Source: Zychaea mexicana (taxonomy: Eukaryota; Mucoromycota; Mucoromycetes; Mucorales; Lichtheimiaceae). From it: a stretch of DNA of 16,274 nucleotides. The DNA is taken from positions 1 through 16,274 of the forward strand of contig NW_026516944.1 of assembly GCF_025766255.1 (NCBI RefSeq). Reading direction: 5' to 3'. Below the pieces are notes generated by a model. The model was not told the DNA's origin, did no database searches, and worked only from the letters and a program-made list of their open reading frames with translations. The translations under genes and the position numbers were made by a program. Positions 1-8,888 of the stretch are shown in pieces (position 1 is the first letter of the stretch; each line of letters opens with the position of its first letter).

Positions 1-398
1 CTTTTCTTGAGTCGAGTTCCAACACTGGTTTCCAGACCTGCATAGACACGTCATTAGTTCGTATACCTGGTTGGTTAATGAAAAAAAAAAGATCTTATAA
101 TTTTACTTACTAAAACCACTTCAAGTGATTCTGCTGTAATCGTGAAAACCCTTGTCCACACTGATTTGACCTGATCAAATGTCTTGTAGTCGTTTGAGCT
201 TCCAACAATTTCGTTCTGCAAGCGATCGAGCATAGCTTGCATGGCCAAAGATTCATTGTCTTCCACAAGGTCTTTTATAGTTTTGCAAACTAGTATTGAG
301 AAAAAAGAGTTGGAATAAGAATTTTGACTGTGAACAGCTCTTTCATCAATCTTACCGACTCTCTTCCTATAAGTGCTTCTTTTATTCGTGGTTGCCAT
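1..398 (-). CDS. Partial gene copy A (5' exon, intron, start of exon 2), function unknown
   Basis: I do not recognise the product from this part alone. The likely start is the ATG at 398, giving a basic N-terminus (MATTNKRSTYRKR). The first exon is 111-398, and a 73-nt intron (38-110, GTAAGT...CAG) precedes a second exon that leaves the window. Upstream codons are open as far as 599, but that extension is rich in Cys and Trp and looks non-coding. The exon is the same length (288 bp) as the one in copy B at 7885-8172 and encodes an identical peptide. Copy B continues into a family with a possible PD-(D/E)XK-like C-terminal region, so copy A may be the intact or equally damaged sister gene. Splicing at the CAG acceptor leads to an early stop in copy B; an AG 13 nt further on keeps the frame. 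The coding call is therefore tentative. Confidence 0.45.
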
Positions 399-928
399 AG
401 TAATGGTAATAAGCACGACGTTTGCTAGGGAACAGCTGTTTGCACCAGCCCACCTTGTGGAGTCCACATTAAGCCGCCCCACCCCCAATTTTTTTAAAAG
501 CCAGCAGAGTGGCCTCCACATTAACTGCTTTGTCTGTTGTCCGTAACGCTTTTCGTTGCCATGGCAACCGTGTAACCAGCATTGTCTTCTAACTATCAAA
601 CGATCAAATGTGGCTTCACTGCTTACCCTCCAACATAGAATAAAGCTGTAAGCACAACAGAGTGTGTATATTAAAACCTTTTCTCTCTCTCTTTATCGCA
701 GAACGTCACAATGTCAGTGAGCCACCCTGAATTCTTTCCATGCCCATCTGATGCAGAAACCTTGCCATTTTTTTATCATGCTTTTGGTCAAGTTTTGGTG
801 AGTGACGAGGTCGCGTAAGGAACAGCACAGGGGAATGGCGGATGGGGCGGGGTTGATCATGACTGGATCACACAAAACGAGTATCCATGGAAAGAACGCC
901 GTACAGAGTTTCACTGAAACTCTTCCCA
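1..928. repeat. Left arm of large inverted duplication
   Basis: The reverse complement of this stretch matches 1557-1869 continued at 7665-8283, once the retrotransposon between them is ignored. The end near the spacer contains the short palindrome AGAGTTTCACTGAAACTCT (about 906-924), which is also present in the right arm (about 1565-1583). The outer 600 bp, which hold the coding exon, differ from the right arm at only a few positions. The inner 220 bp (about 700-925) differ at more sites, including a small indel near 860. The arm reaches the window edge, so its full length is unknown. It also carries a CT-rich tract near 680-700 and a TGACGT-like site that lie upstream of the gene copy. Confidence 0.9.
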
Positions 929-1556
929 GCATTTTTATTATTAAATAGGATTGGCATTTATTTATTAATGGCGGCAGGTAGTTGGAAAAAGGACAGTAAC
1001 ATAAAAAGTAAGTTTTTATTATGTGGTGTGTTAAAAAGAACAGCAGCGTTGAAAAAGAGGGAAAAAAGTGTGAGTTTCTTTAACTGCGATTTGTTCTGGC
1101 TTTTGAATCTTTATTACATTAATGAAGATGGCAGTTAAAAAAAAGTCAGTGGCAAACTTGGAAATAGTATAGAAACCTGCTCATCTTAATGATTCTACTA
1201 TTCTACAGTAGCGAAAAGATATACTCCCTTCAAAAACGCATTGGTATCCCCTTCTTGCTTGCTCGTTTTCCTTATCCTTAAGAAGCAACCACCATAATAT
1301 TATTGTTGTGTACTGCCGTTGTTCAGTAAGTGGATCAAATATATGCATGAAAAGGATAGGCCGCTGTAAGTAAAAACACATAATACTGCTATACATATGT
1401 CTCCCCTGCTTTCGTATTGTATTGTGCGTAATTACCGGTCCTATTTTACATATGGGCGCTGAGTACATTATTAATGGTGAGCATCAGCAACCTTTGATAA
1501 GATGCATGATTTAAAATCTTGGGATGGCAGTTAGAAGCAAATCGTCACATAAGATG
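929..1556. other. Spacer between the inverted arms, no gene recognised
   Basis: This AT-rich stretch separates the two arms. It holds open frames of up to about 95 codons on either strand, but none has a recognisable motif, a convincing start context or splice sites joining it to something better. ATAAGATGC occurs at both 1497 and 1548, and TTAAAAAGAACAGCAGCG (1031-1048) sits in a weakly open plus-strand frame. It probably holds the divergent promoter region of the two head-to-head gene copies, but no specific element can be defended. Confidence 0.5.
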
Positions 1557-1869
1557 CGGCGGAAGAGTTTCAGTGAAACTCTGTGCGGCGTCCTATCCAT
1601 GGATACTCGTTTTGTGTGATCCAGTCATAAATCAACCCCGCCCCATCCGCCATTCCCCTGTGCTGTTCCTTACGCGACCTCGTCACTCACCAAAAATTGA
1701 CCAAAAGCATGATAAAAAAATGGCAAGGTTTCTGCATCAGATGGGCATGGAAAGAATTCAGGGTGGCTCACTGACATTGTGACGTTCTGCGATAAAGAGA
1801 GAGAGAAAAGGTTTTAATATACACACTCTGTTGTGCTTACAGCTTTATTCTATGTTGGAGGGTAAGCAG
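1557..1869. repeat. Right arm of inverted duplication, part 1 (promoter-proximal)
   Basis: This is the reverse complement of about 626-928. It continues at 7665-8283 after the retrotransposon insertion. Read on the plus strand it lies upstream of gene copy B and contains a GA repeat (about 1797-1805) and a TGACGT site (about 1780-1785). It ends in GGTAAGCAG, where the gypsy element inserted; the uninterrupted site is preserved in the left arm near 617-628. Confidence 0.88.
1863..1869. repeat. Target-site direct repeat, left copy (TAAGCAG)
   Basis: TAAGCAG abuts the outer edge of the left LTR and recurs at 7658-7664 directly after the right LTR. The empty site in the left inverted arm has the sequence only once, as expected for a duplication made on insertion. 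Seven base pairs is longer than the 4-6 bp usual for Ty3/gypsy integrases. Confidence 0.8.
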
Positions 1870-2288
1870 TGTGATGATAGAGCTTTAATAAAGATAATAA
1901 GGGACAAGATTAAGTATCTTTGAGATGATGTTTTATTCCAACAAAAGATAAAGCTCTTTTATATTCTAGCTATTAAGACGGCGATATCAATTCATCCGAC
2001 TAATGGATAAACTATGTGATTGAGGATGGATCAAGGACGTATCAGAACTTCTATTGAAGTCGCTATATTAATCGGGCACATCTTTGAAACCGGCGTTAGC
2101 TGATGTAATGGCCGAGGTACCTGTTGATAGGTTCATTGTCCTGTTCACGTAAGGTGGATCATCTGAGTGAGAGATTTTATTCAATAGTGTTTAGCCGAAA
2201 TGCCGTAGTGTTCATACGCGTGTGCTATAATGTTTAACCGAATATCTTATTGTTGATATCTTAAGCAGTGTATTAATGTGGTTCACCA
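1870..2288 (-). repeat. 3' LTR of the gypsy element
   Basis: It is 419 bp and starts TGTGATGATAG and ends GGTTCACCA on the plus strand. It matches 7239-7657 except for six substitutions. It retains a TATAAAAG motif (minus strand, 1956-1963). Confidence 0.95.
1956..1963 (-). promoter_or_regulatory. TATA-box-like motif in the 3' LTR
   Basis: TATAAAAG on the minus strand is a plausible core-promoter element of the LTR. The same place in the other LTR (7325-7332) reads TCTAAAAG. Its use as a promoter is inferred from sequence alone. Confidence 0.35.
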
Positions 2289-2304
2289 CATCACCCCCTT
2301 CCAG
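2289..2304 (-). other. Polypurine tract
   Basis: In element orientation the sequence GGAAGGGGGTGATGTG lies immediately before the 3' LTR. This is the expected position and composition of the primer for plus-strand DNA synthesis. Confidence 0.7.
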
Positions 2305-2332
2305 GTTAAACATTATTCTGTGAAGAATGTGC

Positions 2333-5300
2333 TTAGCAACGTGTGCGTAAACGCTTACTGCGTCTAGTAGATGGTGTAGGTGTGGAACCCTCTTGACGTT
2401 TGGAAATAGTTCCTTTTACTTTACGTTGTGATTGCTGTGGGATGTGCGTCACAGGTAATGCAGTTTGTATCTTGCTTTGCTTCGGTGGTGTGATACCAAC
2501 ACGTTCCCAATATTTCATGATTGGTTGTGGACTATTAAATGCTTCTGCTGGTTCCCAGGAATCGTCATCAGGTGTATAATCTTTCCATCTAACCCGGTAT
2601 TGATATTTGCCTGGTGCAAGCTCTTTGTGGTCTACAATTGACTGTACGGTGTAATATTTACCGTTTTCTTCAAATGCTTCTTCTGTGTCAATTAATTCAT
2701 CCTGTGATAGGAGTTTCATTTGTGAGGGTGCGTAGTTACGAGAAGTTAATAGACCCTGTTCATCTCTAAGGACATAAGAACCACCTTTGGTTTTGCGTAC
2801 TACAGTATATGGTCCTTCATATCTTGGATCCATCTTCTTACTGCGTAATTCATCAATGACCATGACCGTGCTTCCGATGGGATAATCGGTGATTCTGAAC
2901 TTGGCATTGTATTTGCCTTTTTTAATATCATCCAGTGCCTTTGCTCTTTCCGAAATTGCAGGAAAGACAATGTTTGTCGTTTGTTCAATGCGGTTTTGCA
3001 GCTCTGGTCGCGGGATCTGTTCTTTGCTATAGTCCCTGAAACCGTTCATTGTTCTATTGAACATAAGAGCAAATGGTGTAGAACCATGTCTATTGGCAAC
3101 TTTGTTGATAAGGGCTAATTGTGCTGGTTTGACATATAAGTCCCAGTCTGTAACTGCTCCTTTTGTATACTTGCGGATGATGTTAACAGTTGTTTGCACA
3201 AATCTTTCAGCCAATCCCTGAGCTCTTGGGTAAAAAGGCGTAGAAAGTCTTTGGTCGAATCCAGAGGCTTCTCGAAGACGAGTCATTAGTTGGTTCTTGA
3301 ATTCAGTACCATTATCACTGCTGAGATAACGGCAAAAGCCCACTAAGCAAAATGTGTCGATGACTGCTTGAACGACAGTGTCTGATGTTTTATCAGGAAG
3401 TGCGTGTAAAACACAAAAACGTGTGCATACGTCTACCATGACTAAGAGATAATTGTTTCCGCAATGGCTTGTGCCGAAGCCGCTTGCAAGATCAATTGTC
3501 CAATGATCACCCGGATAGAATGCATGAAGAGGTCTCAAAGGGTTATAACCTTTCTTGGTGATGTTGAATCGCTGGCATTCAGGGCAGCTTTTTACAATGT
3601 GTGCGGCTTCTTTGTACATATTGTTCCATTTTAAACCATCATTGTGTAGTGCTTTTGTGATAGCTTCAGCGCCAAAGTGACCAAATGCATGAGCTTTTTT
3701 GAGTAATTCCAGTCTTTCATGTTCGGGTGGTTCAAAATAGATGTCATCATCTATGTTGTCAGTGTTATTACTTGTTTGTGTGTTTACTGTGAGAGTCTTA
3801 TTTTGTACAGTGTTATTATTTGTATGAATTTGCGTAGCACTACCCCCTTCCAGCTCTTTTTCATCGATGTGAAAAAGGCGAGATAATTGATCAGGAAGGA
3901 TGTTATCTAATCCTGGTAGGTGAATAATTTCAAAGTCGTATTGTAAGATGGTGTCAAACCAACTGATCATCATAGCGTTGGCTATTTTTTGTGTATGGAG
4001 GAAGGTCAATGCTTTGTGATCCGTGTATAATTTAAACGGTTTGCCATATAAATATTTGTGGAATTTGTCAAGTGCAAATATAATAGCTCTGAGCTCACAT
4101 CGTGTAGTGCTATAGGATCTTTCTGACTTGGAGAGTGCTCTAGCCATGAAAGCAATATGACGTGTTTCACCATCTATGACTTGGAAAAGTGCTGCAGCGA
4201 TTCCGGTATTTGAAGCGTCAGTTGCAACCTGAAAAGGATGTGATAAATCGGGAAAGCGCAGGATGGGAGCTTCAAGTAGCATTTTCTTTAACGTGTCAAA
4301 ACTGTGTTGTTCTTGTTGTGTCCATAAACCTTTTAAAGATTTGGCATTGCGAAGTCGGTCTAAAGGTGCCATAACTTCAGAGACTTTTGGTAGGTAAGAG
4401 CGCATGTAATTGATAGTACCACAGAAGGCAGCTATAGCTTTGCCAGTTGTAGGTGTAGGGATATTTTGGATGTTGCATACTTTGCGTTTATCCAGTGATA
4501 CACCTTCGGTGGATACACAGTGGCCAAGTAAGTAGACACAACGTTGTGCATATACGGCTTTGTTATGATTGATGCGGAAATTTTCCTCAGTTAATTTGTC
4601 AATTACTGCGGCGACATGGATAGCATGTTCTTCTATGCTGTTTGAGAAGATAATGACGTCATCAATGAACGCACGAACGAAGGGCATCTCTCTAAGAAGA
4701 ACTGTTAAACAATGAGTAAATACCGAAGAAAGATGACGTAATCCATAGCAAGCTCCTCGGAACTGATATTGGATGTGTCCTTCAATTGTGAAAGCAGTTC
4801 GTTCTCGATGTGGTTCATAGAGAGGTAAAGAAGTGAAAGCAGATTTTACATTGAGGCAGGTAGTAACGACGGTGCGATTTGAATTACTGCTGTTGTCATT
4901 GCCTTGGATGGCTGCAATAACATCACTTAATAAAGGAAGTGGATGTTGTTCACATTGTAATAAATGCTGGTTGATTAAGCAGACATCCATACAGATTCTA
5001 CGCTTGTTTGTATCATATGCACCTGTAACAGGATCTTTCTTTGGTGCTAGTGTGATGGGACTATTCCATGCTGTGCCAGCAGGTGCAGGTTCAATAATGC
5101 CCTCATCTAACCAGGTTTTGATCTGATCGTCAATTAAATCCTTGAAAGCGATTGGTAGTGGGTACTGACGTCGATGGCAAACGATACCTTCTGGAACATC
5201 AAGACGGACCACTGCTTCAGGCATTGTACATAACGCGCGCTTAGGAATTTGTGCATTGCGATCAAGAGAAGGTTGGATAGCTTGTAAAAACTGTTTCCTT

Positions 5301-7195
5301 TGTTCTTCTGTGCCATATGGCGAATTATTAGGTTCGGGTAAATCAATAATTTGTTTCTCATTGTTTGGTGTCAGTGGCTCCCATGATGTGGCTAAACCAG
5401 TAATACCAATTCCGAGTTTAAACATCAAATCCAGACCAATAGTGACTGGTGTTGTTCCGGATAATTCCATGATGTAAAAATTGTGTTTGAATGTTTTCCC
5501 ATTGTACTGTAGTTCAACATTTTCAAGTAAACCTAAAAGGTAGGCTGTTACATCCTTTGCTGCTAAAGTAATGGATATATTTTTTACTGCGTTTTTATTG
5601 ATTTTAAGTACAGATGTTGACTCTATGTTGTGTAACCATGTAGGTGTAATAAAAGACTTGTTGGCGCCTGTGTCGACTAATCCGAAGACTTGCTTAGTCT
5701 GTACAGTGATAGGAACAATGAGTGAGTCAATGTCATCTGTTGCTTGCAGTGTGTTATTTATTTGTGTTGTGCGGTTGATGTAATTACCTGTAATATCCAT
5801 TCCGTCCAATGAAATGTGATTAAGTGTTTCTTCATCCCGCTTTGATGGTGTAGTAGAAGAAGACGAGGAAATGTGTACAGAGCGATTGCTCACCATTGTT
5901 GTCGACGTTCCTGACTTCTTTTTTCCTTTTGCATCAAAATATTCTTGGCAGCGGTGGCCTAAGACATATGGAACTTTTTTACAATAACGACATAGGTTGT
6001 CTGAACCTGTTGATTGCCGGTTATTGCGGACTTGTTGTTGTACTGCTTCCCGCTGGCGCTGGAGAACGTGGCAATCCGTCGCCGAGTGATCTTTTGGATG
6101 GACAGGACAATCACCGTAATGACGAGGACGGCGAGAAGCTGGTGCTGGCGATGAGGAGGACGAAGACAGGTGTTCATTACCCATGCGACGTTTCTTTCCT
6201 GGTGCATGGATGCTCGCATAACTACCGTTGTCTTGAAACTTGTCAACGAATTCACCCAATGTGGAAATTATGAGTTGCACGACCTCAGTGACTTCAGATG
6301 GCCAATCTACACCATACTGTCTTGCTAGTACTGGGTAGATCTTTTCGCGGATCGAAGGTGGCAACGACGAAATGAAATCGAACGTCAAGTCACGACCGCT
6401 GGCTCTTCCTGCCTCGTGTGCTAATGACATCCATCGTTCGGCATAGACACGGATCGCTTCATTGGCTTGGGGACGAGCGACAAAAAGCTCATGGCGTTTG
6501 AGATACGTGTGGAATGGATTGCCGTATTCCTTCTTGATTTCGGTACAGGCTTGTTTCCATTTTAATTGACGGTCAGCGACATCTCGGCGGAACCAAGTCA
6601 TTTGGTTATCATCCAGACATAACCAGAAAAGACGTTCCCAATTGCCATCAAGGTCAATGCTATGGCTGCGCAATTGGATTTCGAAGGCGGAAATAAAGGC
6701 AGAGACGGAATTGTGCACTGGCTTCGGCGGATCTCGGACAGGGCCTCCTTGTACTTGTAGTATCGGTAGGTTTTTTGGGACCACGCAGCTTGCCTTTCGA
6801 TCTTCGAACTGTTCAGACATGCTGAGTGCTTGCTGAGTAGCTTGGTAGATGTTGAATGCATCAAGTGCTTCTTTGTGTGCCTGTTTTAGCTTTAGTAGGT
6901 CATCTGGTGAAGCATCTTGCGCCTGCAAATATTCTTCGGTGGCTTTTGCTAAGTGTGCCTTGAGGATAGCTCCCATGTTAGACGGTGTCAGCTTCCTTTG
7001 TTCCAGGTAGGTACTCGGTGTAATTATGTTCCTGGCCATGGTTTCAGTACTAGTTTCAGTGCCATTTTTAGACGCCGATTCCGAGTCCACCATTTCAACA
7101 TCGTTGCTTGAGACCTCGACCGTTCCTGGAGTTACCACGTTGGCTTGATCAACGGTTTTGTTAATGTTTGTAGCTTGGTTGTTATCGGAGGACAT
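2333..7195 (-). CDS. Gag-Pol polyprotein of Ty3/gypsy chromovirus
   Basis: The product is a single 1620-aa frame without a Gag/Pol shift. Residues about 150-330 form a retrotransposon Gag-type region. A noncanonical zinc-knuckle-like cluster (C402, C405, H414, C416) follows. The aspartic protease motif DTGA is at 508. The RT (about 650-870) has NSP at 711 and FIDD with Asp 845/846, but motif A reads LNVKSAF, with Asn782 where a catalytic Asp is expected. RNase H starts with TDAS (D993) and includes TDHKAL. The integrase has an HH-CC zinc region (ending CPEC) and a catalytic triad D1235, D1294, E1330, giving DD35E spacing. A chromodomain at about 1513-1566 (YRVRWKDY, DDSWEP) should direct integration to modified histones. 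A basic Ser/Thr-rich tail ends the protein. The first ATG lies 44 bp inside the 5' LTR edge. Apart from Asn782 every domain looks intact. Confidence 0.95.
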   Translation of the reverse strand: MSSDNNQATNINKTVDQANVVTPGTVEVSSNDVEMVDSESASKNGTETSTETMARNIITPSTYLEQRKLTPSNMGAILKAHLAKATEEYLQAQDASPDDLLKLKQAHKEALDAFNIYQATQQALSMSEQFEDRKASCVVPKNLPILQVQGGPVRDPPKPVHNSVSAFISAFEIQLRSHSIDLDGNWERLFWLCLDDNQMTWFRRDVADRQLKWKQACTEIKKEYGNPFHTYLKRHELFVARPQANEAIRVYAERWMSLAHEAGRASGRDLTFDFISSLPPSIREKIYPVLARQYGVDWPSEVTEVVQLIISTLGEFVDKFQDNGSYASIHAPGKKRRMGNEHLSSSSSSPAPASRRPRHYGDCPVHPKDHSATDCHVLQRQREAVQQQVRNNRQSTGSDNLCRYCKKVPYVLGHRCQEYFDAKGKKKSGTSTTMVSNRSVHISSSSSTTPSKRDEETLNHISLDGMDITGNYINRTTQINNTLQATDDIDSLIVPITVQTKQVFGLVDTGANKSFITPTWLHNIESTSVLKINKNAVKNISITLAAKDVTAYLLGLLENVELQYNGKTFKHNFYIMELSGTTPVTIGLDLMFKLGIGITGLATSWEPLTPNNEKQIIDLPEPNNSPYGTEEQRKQFLQAIQPSLDRNAQIPKRALCTMPEAVVRLDVPEGIVCHRRQYPLPIAFKDLIDDQIKTWLDEGIIEPAPAGTAWNSPITLAPKKDPVTGAYDTNKRRICMDVCLINQHLLQCEQHPLPLLSDVIAAIQGNDNSSNSNRTVVTTCLNVKSAFTSLPLYEPHRERTAFTIEGHIQYQFRGACYGLRHLSSVFTHCLTVLLREMPFVRAFIDDVIIFSNSIEEHAIHVAAVIDKLTEENFRINHNKAVYAQRCVYLLGHCVSTEGVSLDKRKVCNIQNIPTPTTGKAIAAFCGTINYMRSYLPKVSEVMAPLDRLRNAKSLKGLWTQQEQHSFDTLKKMLLEAPILRFPDLSHPFQVATDASNTGIAAALFQVIDGETRHIAFMARALSKSERSYSTTRCELRAIIFALDKFHKYLYGKPFKLYTDHKALTFLHTQKIANAMMISWFDTILQYDFEIIHLPGLDNILPDQLSRLFHIDEKELEGGSATQIHTNNNTVQNKTLTVNTQTSNNTDNIDDDIYFEPPEHERLELLKKAHAFGHFGAEAITKALHNDGLKWNNMYKEAAHIVKSCPECQRFNITKKGYNPLRPLHAFYPGDHWTIDLASGFGTSHCGNNYLLVMVDVCTRFCVLHALPDKTSDTVVQAVIDTFCLVGFCRYLSSDNGTEFKNQLMTRLREASGFDQRLSTPFYPRAQGLAERFVQTTVNIIRKYTKGAVTDWDLYVKPAQLALINKVANRHGSTPFALMFNRTMNGFRDYSKEQIPRPELQNRIEQTTNIVFPAISERAKALDDIKKGKYNAKFRITDYPIGSTVMVIDELRSKKMDPRYEGPYTVVRKTKGGSYVLRDEQGLLTSRNYAPSQMKLLSQDELIDTEEAFEENGKYYTVQSIVDHKELAPGKYQYRVRWKDYTPDDDSWEPAEAFNSPQPIMKYWERVGITPPKQSKIQTALPVTHIPQQSQRKVKGTISKRQEGSTPTPSTRRSKRLRTRC

Positions 7196-7214
7196 GATGT
7201 AAGATATAAGGAAA

Positions 7215-7238
7215 AAACAAGGTTTTCAAAGATAAAAA
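7215..7238 (-). other. Presumed primer-binding-site region
   Basis: These bases follow the 5' LTR in element orientation and begin TTTTTATCTTTGAAAACC. I see no clear match to a tRNA 3' end such as TGG. Some chromoviruses prime from their own transcript instead, but I could not identify a convincing complementary LTR segment. Only the position supports the call. Confidence 0.25.
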
Positions 7239-7657
7239 TGTGATGATAGAGCTTTAATAAAGATAATAAGGGACAAGATTAAGTATCTTTGAGATCATGT
7301 TTTATTCCAACAAAAGATAAAGCTCTTTTAGATTCTAGCTATTAAGACGGCGATATCAATTCATCCGACTAATGGATAAACTATGTGATAGAGGATGGAT
7401 CAAGGACGTATCAGAACTTCTATTGAAGTCGCTATGTTAATCGGGCACATCTTTGAAACCGGCGTTAGCTAATGTAATGGCCGAGGTACCTGTTGATAGG
7501 TTCATTGTCCTGTTCACGTAAGGTGGATCATCTGAGTGAGAGATTATATTCAATAGTGTTTAGCCGAAATGCCGTAGTGTTCATACGCGTGTGCTATAAT
7601 GTTTAACCGAATATCTTATTGTTGATATCTTAAGCAGTGTATTAATGTGGTTCACCA
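7239..7657 (-). repeat. 5' LTR of the gypsy element
   Basis: It is 419 bp with TG/CA ends and is near-identical to 1870-2288. One of the six differences turns the TATA-like motif into TCTAAAAG at 7325-7332. That may weaken the LTR that drives transcription. Confidence 0.95.
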
Positions 7658-7664
7658 TAAGCAG
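7658..7664. repeat. Target-site direct repeat, right copy (TAAGCAG)
   Basis: It directly follows the CA end of the right LTR and repeats 1863-1869. Confidence 0.8.
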
Positions 7665-8283
7665 TGAAGCCACATTTGATCGTTTGATAGTTAGAAGACA
7701 ATGCTGGTTACACGGTTGCCATGGCAACGAAAAGCGTTACGGACAACGGACAAAGCAGTTAATGTGGAGGCCACTCTGCTGGCTTTTAAAAAAATTGGGG
7801 GTGGGGCGGCTTAATGTGGACTCCACAAGGTGGGCTGGTGCAAACAGCTGTTCCCTAGCAAACGTCATGCTTATTACCATTACTATGGCAACCACGAATA
7901 AAAGAAGCACTTATAGGAAGAGAGTCGGTAAGATTGATGAAAGAGCTGTTCACAGTCAAAATTCTTATTCCAACTCTTTTTTCTCAATACTAGTTTGCAA
8001 AACTATAAAAGACCTTGTGGAAGACAATGAATCTTTGGCCATGCAAGCTATGCTCGATCGCTTGCAGAACGAAATTGTTGGAAGCTCAAACGACTACAAG
8101 ACATTTGATCAGGTCAAATCAGTGTGGACAAGGGTTTTCACGATTACAGCAGAATCACTTGAAGTGGTTTTAGTAAGTAAAATTATAAGATCTTTTTTTT
8201 TTCATTAACCAACCAGGTATACGAACTAATGACGTGTCTATGCAGGTCTGGAAACCAGTGTTGGAACTCGACTCAAGAAAAGT
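7665..8283. repeat. Right arm of inverted duplication, part 2
   Basis: This is the reverse complement of about 1-618. It contains exon 1, the 73-nt first intron and the start of exon 2 of gene copy B. Pairing ends at 8283 only because the left arm runs off the window. Confidence 0.9.
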
Positions 8284-8717
8284 TCAATGAAGACAAAACA
8301 GCCTTGTCATCATCCAAAAAAACAAAAGAATCAACAAACAGCAGTTCATTAACAACAAGGTTCCCAGAAGACGAAAAAAAACAATTATTAAAAAAGACAT
8401 TCGACTCGTTGGATAAAAAAAAGTTTTGGATATTAGAGGCGACAATTAAGGAAGCTGCTGAATGCGATGAACAACCCGAATCTGTTGAGGAAAGGATGAT
8501 GAAGTTTGTGTTGCAGTGTAATTTCTGTCAGTAAGTGTCATAAGAATGAGTTTACTTTGAAGTGTTTTCTCATTGTTTTTCATAGCCCTAGTTAATGGGG
8601 GGTAAACCCTAGTTTTATGTTTCTAGTAGAATTATAAATATGTAAAAAATTATAAGTAATATAATTCTTGAGTATTTATAAAAAAGAGTGAAATTAATTT
8701 TTTGTTTAAAAAAATAA

Positions 8718-8763
8718 TTTCTCAACCCCCAGGTTAATTCTCAACCCCGGGTTTATTCTCAAC
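8718..8763. repeat. Short tandem repeat, about 2.5 units of 18-19 nt
   Basis: Units share TTCTCAACCCC followed by a short C/G-rich step and TTTA or TTAA. The repeat lies inside the third-exon-flanking intron (8531-8884), just before the SINE-like copy. No function is evident. Confidence 0.6.
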
Positions 8764-8782
8764 CATTATGTTTTGGAAAACC

Positions 8783-8888
8783 AGGCTAGACCTTTAGGTC
8801 GATGCCCGACAGAATCTTTGATTCTGGAGCTTGACGAGAATAATAAAATATCCTAAATTTACAGTTTACTGTAAAATTTATAGATATT
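8783..8888 (+). repeat. SINE-like repeat, copy 1 (5' truncated), inside an intron
   Basis: The copy starts at AGGCTAGACCTTTAGGTCGA, passes a B-box-like GGTCGATGCCC and a GGAGCTTGACG block, and ends with a hairpin (TTTACAGTTTACTGTAAA) followed by TTATAGAT. The same blocks occur in the same order on the opposite strand at 9725-9876. It lacks a clear A box, consistent with 5' truncation. TATAG at its tail (to 8884) coincides with the acceptor I infer for exon 3. Confidence 0.55.

Larger units (their letters stand above)
1870..7657 (-). mobile_element. Full-length Ty3/gypsy chromovirus LTR retrotransposon
   Basis: The element is 5788 bp, on the minus strand, with two 419-bp LTRs that begin TG and end CA. 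It has a purine-rich tract just inside the 3' LTR, one uninterrupted Gag-Pol frame and a 7-bp flanking duplication. The order protease, reverse transcriptase, RNase H, integrase with a C-terminal chromodomain places it among chromoviruses. The LTRs differ at six positions that I counted (about 1.4%), so the insertion is fairly recent. It sits inside one arm of an inverted duplication, upstream of gene copy B, and separates that gene from its likely promoter region. It looks structurally complete, but Asn replaces the first catalytic Asp of the RT. Confidence 0.95.

Noticed and set aside
887..1138. Plus-strand open frame of 83 codons reaching into the spacer
   Set aside because: It begins inside the inverted arm, has no motif or splice support, and its composition is that of AT-rich spacer.
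4833..6273. Several plus-strand open frames of 70-125 codons
   Set aside because: They lie antisense to the protease and RT parts of the gypsy polyprotein, whose domains are clear.
7645..7884. Upstream extension of the first exon of gene copy B (starting inside the LTR)
   Set aside because: It starts in the retrotransposon LTR, so it cannot be the native start. The peptide is Cys/Trp-rich without recognisable features, and the ATG at 7885 is better.
8585..8615. AAACCCTAG-type stretch resembling a telomere repeat
   Set aside because: Only isolated copies occur, with no tandem array.
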